A stretch of 64,000 bases of DNA, taken from the NCBI GenBank assembly GCA_964435595.1, contig CAYSZV010000006.1, forward strand, positions 1 to 64,000, given 5' to 3'. This stretch comes from Izemoplasma sp964435595 (GTDB taxonomy: Bacteria; Bacillota_I; Bacilli_A; Izemoplasmatales; Izemoplasmataceae). The position numbers were made by a program, and so were the translations under genes. Below, piece after piece: positions 1 through 8,266 of the stretch (positions are counted from its first letter, which is position 1; every line of letters begins with the position of its first letter). Below the pieces are notes generated by a model. It did no database searches and was not told the origin of the DNA. It saw only the letters and a program-made list of their open reading frames with translations.

Positions 1-4
1 CATT

Positions 5-337
5 TTATAATAGCCGAATGATTATTGTCAAAACAATACCAAATACAACAATTAAATCTACACGCTTAATAAATTTGGCGAACACAATTGTTATAATACC
101 TACTATCAAGTATTCATTATGAAATGACAAATCAATTATTTCATCTCTAATTATTAATGTAGAAAATAAGATTGATCCTAAAATCGCTATTGGTATATTA
201 TCAAGAAACTGTTCGACTTTTTTAGGAAGTGTCGACTTCGACAACAAAACCAATGGTAACATTCTTGGAATATATGTTACTACCATTGTACCTAATATAA
301 TTAGGATGAAAGTCGTATCACTCATGTTTGATATCAT
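5..337 (-). CDS. azlD: AzlD-family branched-chain amino acid export subunit
   Basis: 110-residue, very hydrophobic protein with about four membrane segments, the usual size of AzlD. It overlaps by 20 bp the end of the upstream AzlC-like gene, the arrangement expected for the two-subunit AzlCD exporter. In that family AzlC and AzlD together export branched-chain amino acids or their analogues. The start at 337 has a GGAGGTAATC ribosome binding site lying inside the azlC end. The second Met (residue 5) is a weaker alternative. The substrate is inferred from the family only. Confidence 0.85.
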   Translation of the reverse strand: MISNMSDTTFILIILGTMVVTYIPRMLPLVLLSKSTLPKKVEQFLDNIPIAILGSILFSTLIIRDEIIDLSFHNEYLIVGIITIVFAKFIKRVDLIVVFGIVLTIIIRLL

Positions 338-1007
338 GATTACCTCCTAACAATAACATAGACGCTAGCACAGAAGCAATAATGACTGAAAATCCTTCTA
401 AAGGCGTCAAACTCAGTAAAACTGTAGCAACGCCAGCTAAAATGCATACGATCAAATCTTTCCCTGATTTAATCAACAATGCCAGCAATCCGATAAACAT
501 CGCAGGCAATGCAAAATCAAGCCCAAACGCTTCAAAATCTACAATGAAATTTCCTGCAAACGCTCCTAATGTAGTGAATATTGCCCAAGAAAAGTATCCA
601 CTTAACTCTACTCCCAATAAATACCTTTTATTAAAATCCTCATTTTCATACTTCGCCTTATTAATCCCTATTGCAAACGATTCATCTGTTACAAAATATG
701 ATAAAAATGCAAGATGAGATATCTTTTCATTCTTAAAGTACTTTGAATAGGCAGAACTCATCAAAAAATGACGGAAGTTAACGATGAATACAGTCAAAAC
801 AATGGAAATTCCACTTGTAAGGGTTCCTAACATAGATACTGTAATAAATTGCGCACTACCTGCAAATAAGATAAGTGATATAAACAAAACACCCAGAGGA
901 GATATGCCGATACTATTCGCTAATATTCCAAACGCTAAGCCAATTGGTAAATAGCCTAATACAATTGGATAAGATTCTTTCACACCTTGTATGAAGTATT
1001 TATTCAT
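318..1007 (-). CDS. azlC: AzlC-family amino acid exporter, large subunit
   Basis: 229 residues, the normal AzlC length, with an N-terminal 'PIVLGYLPIGLAFG' stretch and 'FAGSAQF', both typical of AzlC permeases, and several further hydrophobic segments. It is the first gene of a two-gene unit with azlD, with overlapping reading frames that suggest translational coupling. An AAGGAGGTGCAG ribosome binding site precedes the start at 1007. The family exports branched-chain amino acids. No Lrp/AzlB-type regulator gene is seen next to it. Confidence 0.88.
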   Translation of the reverse strand: MNKYFIQGVKESYPIVLGYLPIGLAFGILANSIGISPLGVLFISLILFAGSAQFITVSMLGTLTSGISIVLTVFIVNFRHFLMSSAYSKYFKNEKISHLAFLSYFVTDESFAIGINKAKYENEDFNKRYLLGVELSGYFSWAIFTTLGAFAGNFIVDFEAFGLDFALPAMFIGLLALLIKSGKDLIVCILAGVATVLLSLTPLEGFSVIIASVLASMLLLGGNHDIKHE

Positions 1008-1053
1008 ATCTGCACCTCCTTCATTTATATTTCTTCAATTATACCATATAGAA

Positions 1054-1081
1054 AAGAAAGTTAATAATTAACTTTCTTTGT
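1054..1081 (-). terminator. Intrinsic terminator after the BtrH-like gene
   Basis: Perfect 12-bp stem (AAAGAAAGTTAA/TTAACTTTCTTT) with a 2-nt centre, then T-rich sequence on the minus strand. It separates the 1100-2002 gene from azlCD. Confidence 0.7.
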
Positions 1082-1099
1082 AATATTGATATTCAAATG

Positions 1100-2002
1100 T
1101 TATTGATTCAAAGGCAATTTCTTAAGCAACTTATATATGCTTTCCTCATTTGTTTTCAACTCTGTTACAAGTTTTCTTTTCTGTTTTAAAGTGTACTTAT
1201 CCTTGTTAGACAATTCCAAAAATAATTCTGAAGAAATCTCATACCTTTCAGAGATATCATCCAATATGTCATCTCCTCCAATATGTTCCTTAACAACTTC
1301 AACAAACTCACCTGCATGTTTTTTATTTTCTGACCAAACAATAGAACTCCACCATGAGCCATGACTATTATAGTTTTCCTCATTCATACATTCCAGCCAA
1401 AAATCATATGCTTTTATTCCCATCGCATAATCTTTCGTTTTAGGTGGATTCTCATATAATGAAATTGCATAATTAATTGTTCTAATTATTCCTTCTTTTA
1501 AATCACCAATTTTGGATGGTTTTATTGTTGATACTGTCATAAATTCTCTTAATCCATCTAATGTATCGAATTCAATATACTTGGTTTCTGACGGTGCATC
1601 ACCCCACGGAGATGTTACAATAAAACGATTTTCTTCATAACCAACAATTAATTGGTATTCTAATGAAGCCATAAGCAGGATATAACCTTGATCAAGAACA
1701 CTTTTAATATGTTTCGTGATGTTCTGTTTCTGTTTCTCATCTGATTTTACAGTTATATATTCTTCATCACAAAATAAATCAAGTCCAAGATTTCTCATGC
1801 ATACAGTAGAAAAGTCATTCTTTTCCCAGTAATAAGGCGCACATGGTCCAATCCCTTTTGTGATATTCACTAAAAATGCATATCCACTCAATCCAAAAAG
1901 CCATACTGGATGCAGCTCCTGTTTATGATAAAATTCATAAGCTCCTTTGATACTTCCAACCAATGTTGAGGCAAAATTATCTTGTTTCACATCATGTATC
2001 AT
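1100..2002 (-). CDS. BtrH/C39-like protein of unknown function
   Basis: 300 residues, soluble, no signal peptide. An N-terminal 'WLFGLSGYAFL' followed by hydrophobic strands and a 'YQLIVGYEENRFIVTSPWG' region resembles the BtrH N-terminal/peptidase C39-like fold found in stand-alone Firmicutes proteins (butirosin BtrH is an acyltransferase of this type). The usual catalytic Cys before the SG pair is not evident, so activity is doubtful. The C-terminal half is helical and charged. The start is the ATG at 2002, seven bases after GGAGG; an in-frame GTG at 2008 lies too close to the site. Its own terminator makes it monocistronic. Confidence 0.5.
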   Translation of the reverse strand: MIHDVKQDNFASTLVGSIKGAYEFYHKQELHPVWLFGLSGYAFLVNITKGIGPCAPYYWEKNDFSTVCMRNLGLDLFCDEEYITVKSDEKQKQNITKHIKSVLDQGYILLMASLEYQLIVGYEENRFIVTSPWGDAPSETKYIEFDTLDGLREFMTVSTIKPSKIGDLKEGIIRTINYAISLYENPPKTKDYAMGIKAYDFWLECMNEENYNSHGSWWSSIVWSENKKHAGEFVEVVKEHIGGDDILDDISERYEISSELFLELSNKDKYTLKQKRKLVTELKTNEESIYKLLKKLPLNQ

Positions 2003-2234
2003 AGTCACTCCTCCAATCTGTATACTTACCTTATTATATCATAATTACTATATTTCCTAAAAAAGTGAAATCAATGTAATACAGTAGCACCTTTTACAAT
2101 CTACTTATATGCAAAGATATCCTGGAAAAAACAATATAAAATAAGTGTCTTTCACTTTTTGAAAACACCACCATAATAAGTTGCTTGAACTCTTTTAGAA
2201 TGATATGATATAATCATTTTGAGGTGATAATATA

Positions 2235-2921
2235 ATGGAACAAATAATCTTAATCTTAATTTTAATTATTTTTGGTGTATTAATTATTATATTCAAAGAC
2301 TTCTTAAAGAAACATAGAAGGCTAATAGGGATTACTCTAGGAGCAATTTTGGTTGCATCGAGAATGGGTAGAGGTATGGAATATATACAAGCAAACGAAT
2401 TTTATCGTGTTGTCCCTTTACAGCTCTGCTCAATTTCTACATATCTTGCCTTATTTTACTTCTTATATGATTGGAAAAAACTACAATTGCCTTTATTTTT
2501 CTTTGGTTTTCTTGGATTAACGTATTTTATTGATCCTGATATTCCTGATTGGTCTGTAGCCTTTAAAACATTTTATCTATACGGAATTACAATCGATCAC
2601 TTAATTATTACACTTGCGCCTATGTATCTAGTATTTATTGATGGGTTCGAAATAGAATTCAAGAAAATCCTGAAACCTTTTATTTCTGTTGTAATACTTA
2701 TTTTTATATCTTGGCCTATTACATTATGGTGGGAAGGTAGCAACTTCTTCTATCTTGTGGAAAAACCTGTATTTTCAGATTTATTCAGTGATAGTATGGG
2801 ATTTTTCAATACGTTTCATTATATTCTTTGGTTCTTTATTGCGTTCTTCATACTTAATATTATTAACTGGGGAATCATCAAAGGTATCAAAAAAATACAA
2901 AACAAAAGAGTGGAAGTTTAA
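2235..2921 (+). CDS. YwaF/TIGR02206-family integral membrane protein
   Basis: 228 residues with about six to seven membrane helices. 'VVPLQLCSIS' and a central 'DHLIITLAPMYLVF' match the pattern of the YwaF/TIGR02206 (TMEM164-related) family, which has a conserved PLQ/HxCS motif and a buried Asp-His pair. The molecular function is unknown in bacteria. The start at 2235 follows GAGGTGATAATATA. The gene converges on a paralogue at 2918-3661, and their last codons lie in one palindrome, so both proteins end KRVE(V/I). Confidence 0.75.
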   Translation: MEQIILILILIIFGVLIIIFKDFLKKHRRLIGITLGAILVASRMGRGMEYIQANEFYRVVPLQLCSISTYLALFYFLYDWKKLQLPLFFFGFLGLTYFIDPDIPDWSVAFKTFYLYGITIDHLIITLAPMYLVFIDGFEIEFKKILKPFISVVILIFISWPITLWWEGSNFFYLVEKPVFSDLFSDSMGFFNTFHYILWFFIAFFILNIINWGIIKGIKKIQNKRVEV

Positions 2922-2935
2922 ATTTCCACTCTTTT
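2904..2935. terminator. Bidirectional palindromic terminator overlapping two stop codons
   Basis: A 32-nt palindrome with a single G-T wobble pair (2916/2923), centred between 2919 and 2920, and T-runs beyond both arms. It contains the final codons and stop codons of both convergent YwaF-type genes, so the same stem encodes KRVEV on plus and KRVEI on minus. Confidence 0.85.
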
Positions 2936-3661
2936 TTTATATGGATGTTCATATACATTTTTATAAATTTTTTGTCCCAACCAAGTCGCAAGCGCTCCAA
3001 ATAGTACCATACATATAATTTGAATTACAGCAACAATCCAAGGATTAACTGCATATTGTGTAATTGGGTTTCTAATCAAGAAGAAATAATTCGCTTCCAT
3101 TATCCATGTTTGAACACTCACACCTGAAGCTCCCAAATACTGGTTACTATTAATCCAATTGCTTAATAGAATGCTAATTACAAACAAAGGCGCAAAAGAG
3201 TAGGGTAATATAGTTAATTTCCTATATTCCGGATAATACTTGTGTGCAATGATGATGTAAAATGGTAACACTGCCAAAATAATATGATCAATCATAAAAA
3301 TATAACTCACTAAGCTGCCAAAATCGAAAGTATGTCCGGGAGCAATCAGAGCTCCTATCCCAAGAAATCCAAATATATGTAGAAAAGGCAAAACTCTACG
3401 ATTTCCACTTAGGTAATAATACATATAAATGAACATAGTAAAATAACACACTTGTAAGGGTATATAGTTATAAGTTTGCCCTCTATTTGTCCAAATAATA
3501 TAATGTCTTATCATACTAATAATCGAATATGCAAATAAAACGAAATCAATTTTGCTTTTGAATACAGATATATTTTCTATATACTTGATAACCAATATAA
3601 TGGCAACAATTGACATCGTTACCATTAACAAGATCGCTGAACCTTGTTCTATGAAAACCAT
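2918..3661 (-). CDS. YwaF/TIGR02206-family integral membrane protein (paralogue 2)
   Basis: 247 residues, about seven membrane helices. 'YIPLQVCYFTMF' and 'MIDHIILAVLPFYIII' correspond to the conserved PLQ-C and Asp-His motifs of the neighbouring 2235-2921 protein. The gene is convergent with it, and the stop codons overlap by three bases. The start at 3661 follows GGGAGATTC. Function unknown. A third family member lies at 55965-56708, closer to the canonical form ('VPLHVCSFG'). Confidence 0.72.
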   Translation of the reverse strand: MVFIEQGSAILLMVTMSIVAIILVIKYIENISVFKSKIDFVLFAYSIISMIRHYIIWTNRGQTYNYIPLQVCYFTMFIYMYYYLSGNRRVLPFLHIFGFLGIGALIAPGHTFDFGSLVSYIFMIDHIILAVLPFYIIIAHKYYPEYRKLTILPYSFAPLFVISILLSNWINSNQYLGASGVSVQTWIMEANYFFLIRNPITQYAVNPWIVAVIQIICMVLFGALATWLGQKIYKNVYEHPYKKRVEI

Positions 3662-3712
3662 ATGAATCTCCCATTTCTATATAATATTATTCAAAATAAT
3701 GAGTAGTTCGAT

Positions 3713-4981
3713 TTATCGTCCAAATAACATCTCATCATTTGATTTTTCAACTAGTTTAATGAAAATCTTAGCAATTTCAGGATCGAATTGTGTACCAATC
3801 CCTTCTCTAATAAGATCTAGACTTTTAGATTTGGTAAAAGGTTTTTTGTATGGTCTCTCACTAATCAGAGCATCATACACATCAATCAAAGAGACAATTC
3901 GTGCTTCAAGAGGGATTTCGTTCTTCTTAAGACCTTCAGGGTATCCGTTTCCATCCCATCGTTCATGATGTGATTTTGAAATACTAATGCCTAGGGAAAG
4001 GAAAATATTATCTTCAAATTCTTCTTGGATAGAACGCAACATATTGTGTCCGATCATTGAATGAGTTTTTATTATCTCAAATTCTTCTTCATTTAGTTTG
4101 CCTGGTTTATTTAAGATAAGATCAGAAATTGATATTTTACCAATATCATGTAAAGAACTAGCTAAATTAATCGCCTCTACAAACTCATCTTTTGTATGGA
4201 AGTTTTTCTGGAAAATATCTTTTGGTAATTTACTTGCCAAAAGGTGTGATAACGTTCCTACTCTATTAATATGTCCTCCAGTAAATTCGTCTCTTGATTC
4301 TGCTAATCTTGCAATTGCAATAATCGTAGCTGAATGATAATTCTTAATATTTTCATATTGTTGAAATACCTTCCGTTCAAGAACAACATTTTCACCAAGA
4401 ATAATTGATTCTTGATAAAACTGATTCAACAGATATTGTTCGTGATATCGAATACCAAAAATTCCGATAATCACAAAACCAGTATAAAAAATCGAGTGAG
4501 CAATCAAGGCAATCAATTCCATCGTATCAAAGAGTATACCTATAGCAACAAATGATATTAGTGTTACAACCACGCCTGTTATGGCATACCTTGTCCTAAG
4601 TCTCAATAAGAAAAAAGCAATAGAGAACACCAAATACAAGCCACCAAAATAATAGTTCTTTCCTTCAATAACATGTATCATTAATACAATCCCTAAGCTA
4701 CCGATAATAAAAATAGCTAATAATGAATACTGATAGAATTTATGAAACGACTTATGAAACGAAAGTGCAAACACAATTAAAAATGCTGGAATCGTTACAG
4801 CATATCTGATAATGAAAAACAAATTAAGATAATCCGGATAATAAAGATAATCCATAAGACCAAACAAGCCATACAAGAAGCCACTAAGAAGAATAACCGG
4901 GCGGATATACATCATGTCTTTCTCAAATGCATACTTCTTATAAACTGTTTTATCTACGTCTTTTATGCTTAATTGCTTCAT
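3713..4981 (-). CDS. Membrane-anchored HD-GYP domain phosphodiesterase
   Basis: 422 residues. The first ~200 hold about six membrane helices with no recognisable extracytoplasmic domain. The C-terminal ~200 form an HD-GYP domain: 'SLHDIGK' supplies the HD metal ligands and 'HHERWDGNGYP' is the intact GYP signature, followed by 'RIVSLIDVYDAL'. HD-GYP proteins hydrolyse cyclic di-GMP or related cyclic dinucleotides; all expected metal ligands look present. It lies directly downstream of the SipW/TasA-like locus in the same direction but after a terminator, so it is probably transcribed separately. The start has an AGGAGGTGAGCAC site. Confidence 0.88.
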   Translation of the reverse strand: MKQLSIKDVDKTVYKKYAFEKDMMYIRPVILLSGFLYGLFGLMDYLYYPDYLNLFFIIRYAVTIPAFLIVFALSFHKSFHKFYQYSLLAIFIIGSLGIVLMIHVIEGKNYYFGGLYLVFSIAFFLLRLRTRYAITGVVVTLISFVAIGILFDTMELIALIAHSIFYTGFVIIGIFGIRYHEQYLLNQFYQESIILGENVVLERKVFQQYENIKNYHSATIIAIARLAESRDEFTGGHINRVGTLSHLLASKLPKDIFQKNFHTKDEFVEAINLASSLHDIGKISISDLILNKPGKLNEEEFEIIKTHSMIGHNMLRSIQEEFEDNIFLSLGISISKSHHERWDGNGYPEGLKKNEIPLEARIVSLIDVYDALISERPYKKPFTKSKSLDLIREGIGTQFDPEIAKIFIKLVEKSNDEMLFGR

Positions 4982-5059
4982 GTGCTCACCTCCTAGATAT
5001 TCTGTCTAGTTATTTATTTTTATTATACTCCAAGTCACGTTAGTAGTAAATAACTCAAA

Positions 5060-5106
5060 AAAAACAAAAGAGCTAGTTCCCAAAATATAGGGATAAGCTC
5101 TTTTGT
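5060..5106 (-). terminator. Terminator of the SipW-type peptidase gene
   Basis: 11-bp stem ACAAAAGAGCT/AGCTCTTTTGT followed by a long T-run on the minus strand, 16 nt past the stop codon at 5122. Confidence 0.85.
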
Positions 5107-5121
5107 GCCCTTCTCTTATAA

Positions 5122-5715
5122 CTAGAGTGATTCTTGAGTTTCCTTGTCCTTCAAATGAAAGCTTCCCTTCAACTCTTCATCACGCTTTGCTATCTTTTTA
5201 TTGATTGATACGATTGAACCGATAATTACTGCATTAATTATTATTACTGCTATTCCATATGGACTTTTAATGAATCCAATGATATTTCCTATATATGGTA
5301 TGTGTGCTCTATAAGATCCAATAACATCACTTGCAGGAATCAACCAAGTATCTGGAGTAACTGTCTCACCATCTTCAAAATGACGATGTGTTCTAATAAT
5401 TGCTTCACTTCCAGAATCATCAATTTCATAAATATAATGAGTTACAATTTCTTTTGTTCCGTTATAGTCTATATCAGCTTGGAAAGTAATAATGTCTCCA
5501 ACTTTTGCTTCATCAATATTAAATTCACCTATGATTACCATGTCATTCACATTGAATACTGGTTCCATTGATTCTGTTACAACAATATAGGGTTGGAATT
5601 TAAAAATCTTGACAGTTAATTCAGGCATAAATAATAAAGTTCCAATATATAATAGTAATCCTCCAATAATTATCATGGAAAATACTAGTTTCACATTTTC
5701 TATTAAATTTTTCAT
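5122..5715 (-). CDS. sipW: SipW-type (ER/archaeal-type) signal peptidase I
   Basis: 197 residues with an N-terminal membrane helix (~10-30) and a second near 155-175. 'VTESMEP' carries the catalytic Ser49. 'VTHYIYEI' puts His93 where ordinary bacterial type I peptidases have Lys, the signature of the SipW/ER class. SipW enzymes process the non-classical signal peptides of TasA/TapA/CalY-type fibre proteins, and two such substrates (6009-6608, 7634-8230) are encoded immediately upstream. The promoter at 5760-5819 has the same direct-repeat design as those of both substrates, so the peptidase and its cargo are probably co-induced. GGGTGAAAGATT precedes the start. Confidence 0.9.
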   Translation of the reverse strand: MKNLIENVKLVFSMIIIGGLLLYIGTLLFMPELTVKIFKFQPYIVVTESMEPVFNVNDMVIIGEFNIDEAKVGDIITFQADIDYNGTKEIVTHYIYEIDDSGSEAIIRTHRHFEDGETVTPDTWLIPASDVIGSYRAHIPYIGNIIGFIKSPYGIAVIIINAVIIGSIVSINKKIAKRDEELKGSFHLKDKETQESL

Positions 5716-5759
5716 AATCTTTCACCCACACTTTATTTTTTTTGTTTCTTTGTAACTGT

Positions 5760-5819
5760 ATACTACCACCCAAAATAGAAGCCGTCAATGCAATGGTAAG
5801 ATAGTTAAGATTTAGTTAA
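5760..5819 (-). promoter_or_regulatory. sipW promoter with TTAACT direct repeat
   Basis: On the minus strand: TTAACT-N5-TTAACT (plus positions 5803-5819), then exactly 14 bp to TTGACG (5783-5788), 17 bp to TAGTAT (5760-5765). The repeat (11-bp period) resembles PhoP/OmpR-class boxes. The identical spacing recurs at 6677-6736 and 8267-8326. A perfect palindrome CGCTATATAGCG lies just upstream (5837-5848). Confidence 0.8.
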
Positions 5820-5860
5820 TAATCATTGTAATATCCCGCTATATAGCGATATCTTAACAA

Positions 5861-5892
5861 ATACAAAAGAGACCCTGAGGTCTCTTTTGTAT
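5861..5892. terminator. Terminator between the TasA-like gene and the sipW promoter
   Basis: Perfect 14-bp stem ATACAAAAGAGACC/GGTCTCTTTTGTAT with a CTGA loop and T-rich flanks on both strands. It isolates sipW transcription from that of the upstream secreted-protein gene. Confidence 0.8.
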
Positions 5893-5930
5893 TATATAAA
5901 ATAGGAAGGTTTTATGATAAAAATTATTTG

Positions 5931-5976
5931 CTGGATCTAAATGTACTAAGTACTAGCCTAATACATTTAGATCCAG
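5931..5976 (-). other. 15-bp-stem hairpin in the 3' UTR of the TasA-like gene
   Basis: CTGGATCTAAATGTA (5931-5945) pairs perfectly with 5962-5976 around a 16-nt loop. There is no T-run after the stem, so it may stabilise the mRNA end or be a protein site rather than terminate. A small GAGAG/CTCTC hairpin lies next to it at ~5980-5996. Confidence 0.55.
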
Positions 5977-6008
5977 AAGAGAGGTGCGGGCTCTCATCTG
6001 TTTATATC

Positions 6009-6608
6009 CTAAGCTACGTCTGTAGTTGTGATATCTTCTGTTGAAATTTCGTATGAGAATGTGATTGAAATTTCTGCGTTTGCGATTAAGTTATATTCTG
6101 CTTGATCTGTTGGTTCATCTAATGTGATTTGGAATGCGAATGTACTTGCTGCTGCGTCTAGTTTTAATTCTGATGCATTTGCTTCGTTATATTCAACATT
6201 TAGTAATGCATAAATGTTTGCGTATTCTTCTTGGTCTAATGCTTCACCATTTACTGTAATTGTTACTTCATGATTCACTACGATTTTCCCTACTGAATCT
6301 ACTCCTAATACTTGACTTGTTTCTTCGTCTTCTACCCATTGTACGTCGAATGATAAATCAATTGCTTCTGTTGCACCTTCATTTGAGTTTACTGCTTGCC
6401 CAACTGGTACTAATAATCCACCACTGTTTAAATCATTTGTTAATTCAAATCTTGTTTCTACGATATCCCCAGATCCAACTTCTAATGTTCCGGTTGCTTG
6501 TTCACTTGTTCCTTCAACGTTGCTTGCCCAATATGCGAATGTTCCTACTGATAATACTAATGATAATGTGATTAATAATGCGATTGTTTTCTTTCTTAAA
6601 TTTTTCAT
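6009..6608 (-). CDS. TasA/camelysin-like secreted protein (SipW substrate)
   Basis: 199 residues starting at the ATG at 6608, which has an AGAGGAGAAAACAAA site; an upstream in-frame ATG at 6686 lies inside the promoter spacer region and is rejected. Residues 1-25 form a basic then hydrophobic leader ending 'GTFAYWAS', the TWA(Y/F)-like cleavage context of SipW substrates (TasA, CalY). The mature part is beta-rich, acidic and poor in Lys/Arg, as in TasA-type fibre proteins, and ends in Thr/Asp-rich sequence. Own promoter with the TTAACT repeat at 6677-6736. Likely a cell-surface or matrix filament subunit; sequence identity to TasA itself is not obvious. Confidence 0.78.
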   Translation of the reverse strand: MKNLRKKTIALLITLSLVLSVGTFAYWASNVEGTSEQATGTLEVGSGDIVETRFELTNDLNSGGLLVPVGQAVNSNEGATEAIDLSFDVQWVEDEETSQVLGVDSVGKIVVNHEVTITVNGEALDQEEYANIYALLNVEYNEANASELKLDAAASTFAFQITLDEPTDQAEYNLIANAEISITFSYEISTEDITTTDVA

Positions 6609-6676
6609 TTTGTTTTCTCCTCTTATTTTCGGTTTTTTTATATTTTGCAGATGTGTTCTCTGCCTTTTACAATTGT

Positions 6677-6736
6677 ATACTATCACCTATTCTAAGTGGA
6701 GTCAACGGAGGGGTATAGTAGTTAATATTTAGTTAA
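6677..6736 (-). promoter_or_regulatory. Promoter of TasA-like gene 1 with TTAACT direct repeat
   Basis: Minus strand: TTAACT-N5-TTAACT (6720-6736), 14 bp, TTGACT (6700-6705), 17 bp, TAGTAT (6677-6682). Same geometry as the sipW and TasA-like 2 promoters. A GCTATGTATAGC palindrome lies upstream at 6742-6753, comparable to that upstream of sipW. Confidence 0.82.
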
Positions 6737-6777
6737 CATTTGCTATGTATAGCCGTTTTTTCCTTTCCTATATAATA

Positions 6778-6803
6778 ATAAAAGAGCGAATAAACTCGCT
6801 CTT
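6778..6803 (-). terminator. Terminator of the OmpR-family regulator gene
   Basis: Stem AAGAGCGA/TCGCTCTT, 6-nt loop, T-run on the minus strand, six bases after the stop codon at 6809. Confidence 0.8.
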
Positions 6804-6808
6804 CAGGT

Positions 6809-7522
6809 TTAAGTATTCTTATTCTTTAATATTTCAACAATTGGTTTTCCTAGGCGATACCCAAATGCATATACTGTTTCAATGATCTCGGGTTTTTTAG
6901 GATTCTCTTCAATTTTATTGCGCAATCGTTTCATATGAACATTGATAGTATTATCAACAGCCTCGGTGTATTCTTCTCCCCAAACTACTAAGTATAATTG
7001 TTTCCTAGAAAATGCACGGTTCGGATTATCAAATAGTGTTTTTATGATATCGAACTCTTTCGAAGTCATATCAAGAGGAATCGTATTTTTAGTAACAGTT
7101 CTTGTTGAAAAATCTATTTCGACATCCTTAAACTCAAATACTTTTTTATGATTATTTTGCTTATTTCTGTCTTCTAGGATAATTTTAATACTTTCAACAA
7201 TTTCATCTGGATCCATTGATTTTTCAATAAAATCACTAGCTCCTACATTAATTAGTTTTACTCTTGATTTCACATTAGCATGTGATGTGTTAATGATAAC
7301 AGGTACATCTGATTTTTTTCTTATAATTTGCAAGAACGCATATCCATTCATTTTTGGTAAATTCAAATCCAAAACAATTGCTGTGTATTGGTGCTTGTTA
7401 AACTGTATTAGAGCATCTTCAGCATTAAAAACACAATCAACAATGAAGTTATGTGCCATCAATTTTCTTTCAATTGTTCTGCTTACTACCTTGTTATCTT
7501 CTACCAGTAAGATTCTATCCAT
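6809..7522 (-). CDS. OmpR/PhoB-family response regulator
   Basis: 237 residues. Receiver domain at ~1-120: 'ILLVEDN' acidic pair, 'IVLDLNLPKMNG' phospho-acceptor Asp (~53), 'NTSHA' Thr/Ser switch and 'FIEKSM' Lys. C-terminal winged helix (~140-230) with 'DNTINVHMKRLRNKIEENP' recognition helix and 'VYAFGYRLG' wing. It is sandwiched between the two SipW-substrate genes. OmpR/PhoB proteins bind direct repeats with an 11-bp period, exactly what precedes the three structural genes here, so it is the natural candidate regulator of them. The start chosen is the ATG at 7522, six bases after GGGTGG; the ATG at 7528 abuts that site. Confidence 0.9.
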   Translation of the reverse strand: MDRILLVEDNKVVSRTIERKLMAHNFIVDCVFNAEDALIQFNKHQYTAIVLDLNLPKMNGYAFLQIIRKKSDVPVIINTSHANVKSRVKLINVGASDFIEKSMDPDEIVESIKIILEDRNKQNNHKKVFEFKDVEIDFSTRTVTKNTIPLDMTSKEFDIIKTLFDNPNRAFSRKQLYLVVWGEEYTEAVDNTINVHMKRLRNKIEENPKKPEIIETVYAFGYRLGKPIVEILKNKNT

Positions 7523-7602
7523 AATCATCCACCCTATATGTCATATTTACTACCATTAAGTGTATTATACCAAATCCTCAAAACAAGCACAAGTTTGCAT
7601 AC

Positions 7603-7633
7603 AAAAAGAGTAAAAAAATCTTACTCTTTTTTT
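7603..7633 (-). terminator. Terminator of TasA-like gene 2
   Basis: AAAAAGAGTAA/TTACTCTTTTT stem with a 7-nt loop, overlapping the last codons and followed by T's on the minus strand. Confidence 0.75.
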
Positions 7634-8230
7634 CTATTCAGTAATGTCATATGTTATTTCAACATAAACATCGTATTTTAATAAATCATCAAGTTTACTA
7701 AATTTCTTTGTGGAATCTAAATATATTGAAAACTCAAACGTTTCTATTCCTCCATTATATGTAATTGAATCAGGATTATTATCATCTATCGACATCAGAA
7801 TATATCTATTTAGTTGTCTGTCTGTTCTACTATCTACTTCTTCTCCATTTTGATAGAAAACGAAATCATATGAAACTTTAATTTCTCCATTTACAATTTT
7901 ATCTTTATACTCATCTGACAAATTAGGATCATTCCAGACAATACCAAATACTACATTATCTTCATTATTCTTGTAATCCTCTAATAAATACTCGACATCT
8001 ACTTCGTACTCATATGCGTTTGACTCATGATTGAAAATAAAATCATATATAGTTTGTAAATATTCGCCAATATGAAATGTCATAGATACTTCATCAGAAT
8101 TCCCAGATATTGATTTAGACCAGTAAGCAAATGTGGTAGACGACATTAAAACAGAAACAATCACTAAGATTGTAACGAATGACTTTTTAAATGCAAACAT
8201 TTGTTTCAAACTGTTTCTGAATTTTTCCAT
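7634..8230 (-). CDS. Second SipW-type secreted protein, TasA/camelysin-like
   Basis: 198 residues. The leader is longer and more basic ('FAFKKSFVTILVIVSVLM') and ends 'TTFAYWSKS', matching the cleavage context of the 6009-6608 protein. The mature region is acidic and Asn/Asp/Tyr-rich with predicted beta strands and no cysteine. It carries its own TTAACT-repeat promoter (8267-8326) and terminator. It could be a minor subunit, anchor (TapA-like role) or second fibre type; the sequence cannot decide. Ribosome site GGTAAG before the start at 8230 is modest. Confidence 0.7.
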   Translation of the reverse strand: MEKFRNSLKQMFAFKKSFVTILVIVSVLMSSTTFAYWSKSISGNSDEVSMTFHIGEYLQTIYDFIFNHESNAYEYEVDVEYLLEDYKNNEDNVVFGIVWNDPNLSDEYKDKIVNGEIKVSYDFVFYQNGEEVDSRTDRQLNRYILMSIDDNNPDSITYNGGIETFEFSIYLDSTKKFSKLDDLLKYDVYVEITYDITE

Positions 8231-8266
8231 AATCTTACCAGCTCTCTATTTCATTTCGGTAAGTCC

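Noticed and set aside
6609..6686. Longer N-terminus for the TasA-like protein 1 (start at 6686)
   Set aside because: It would place the start at the -10 region of the promoter; the ATG at 6608 has a perfect ribosome site and begins a proper signal peptide.
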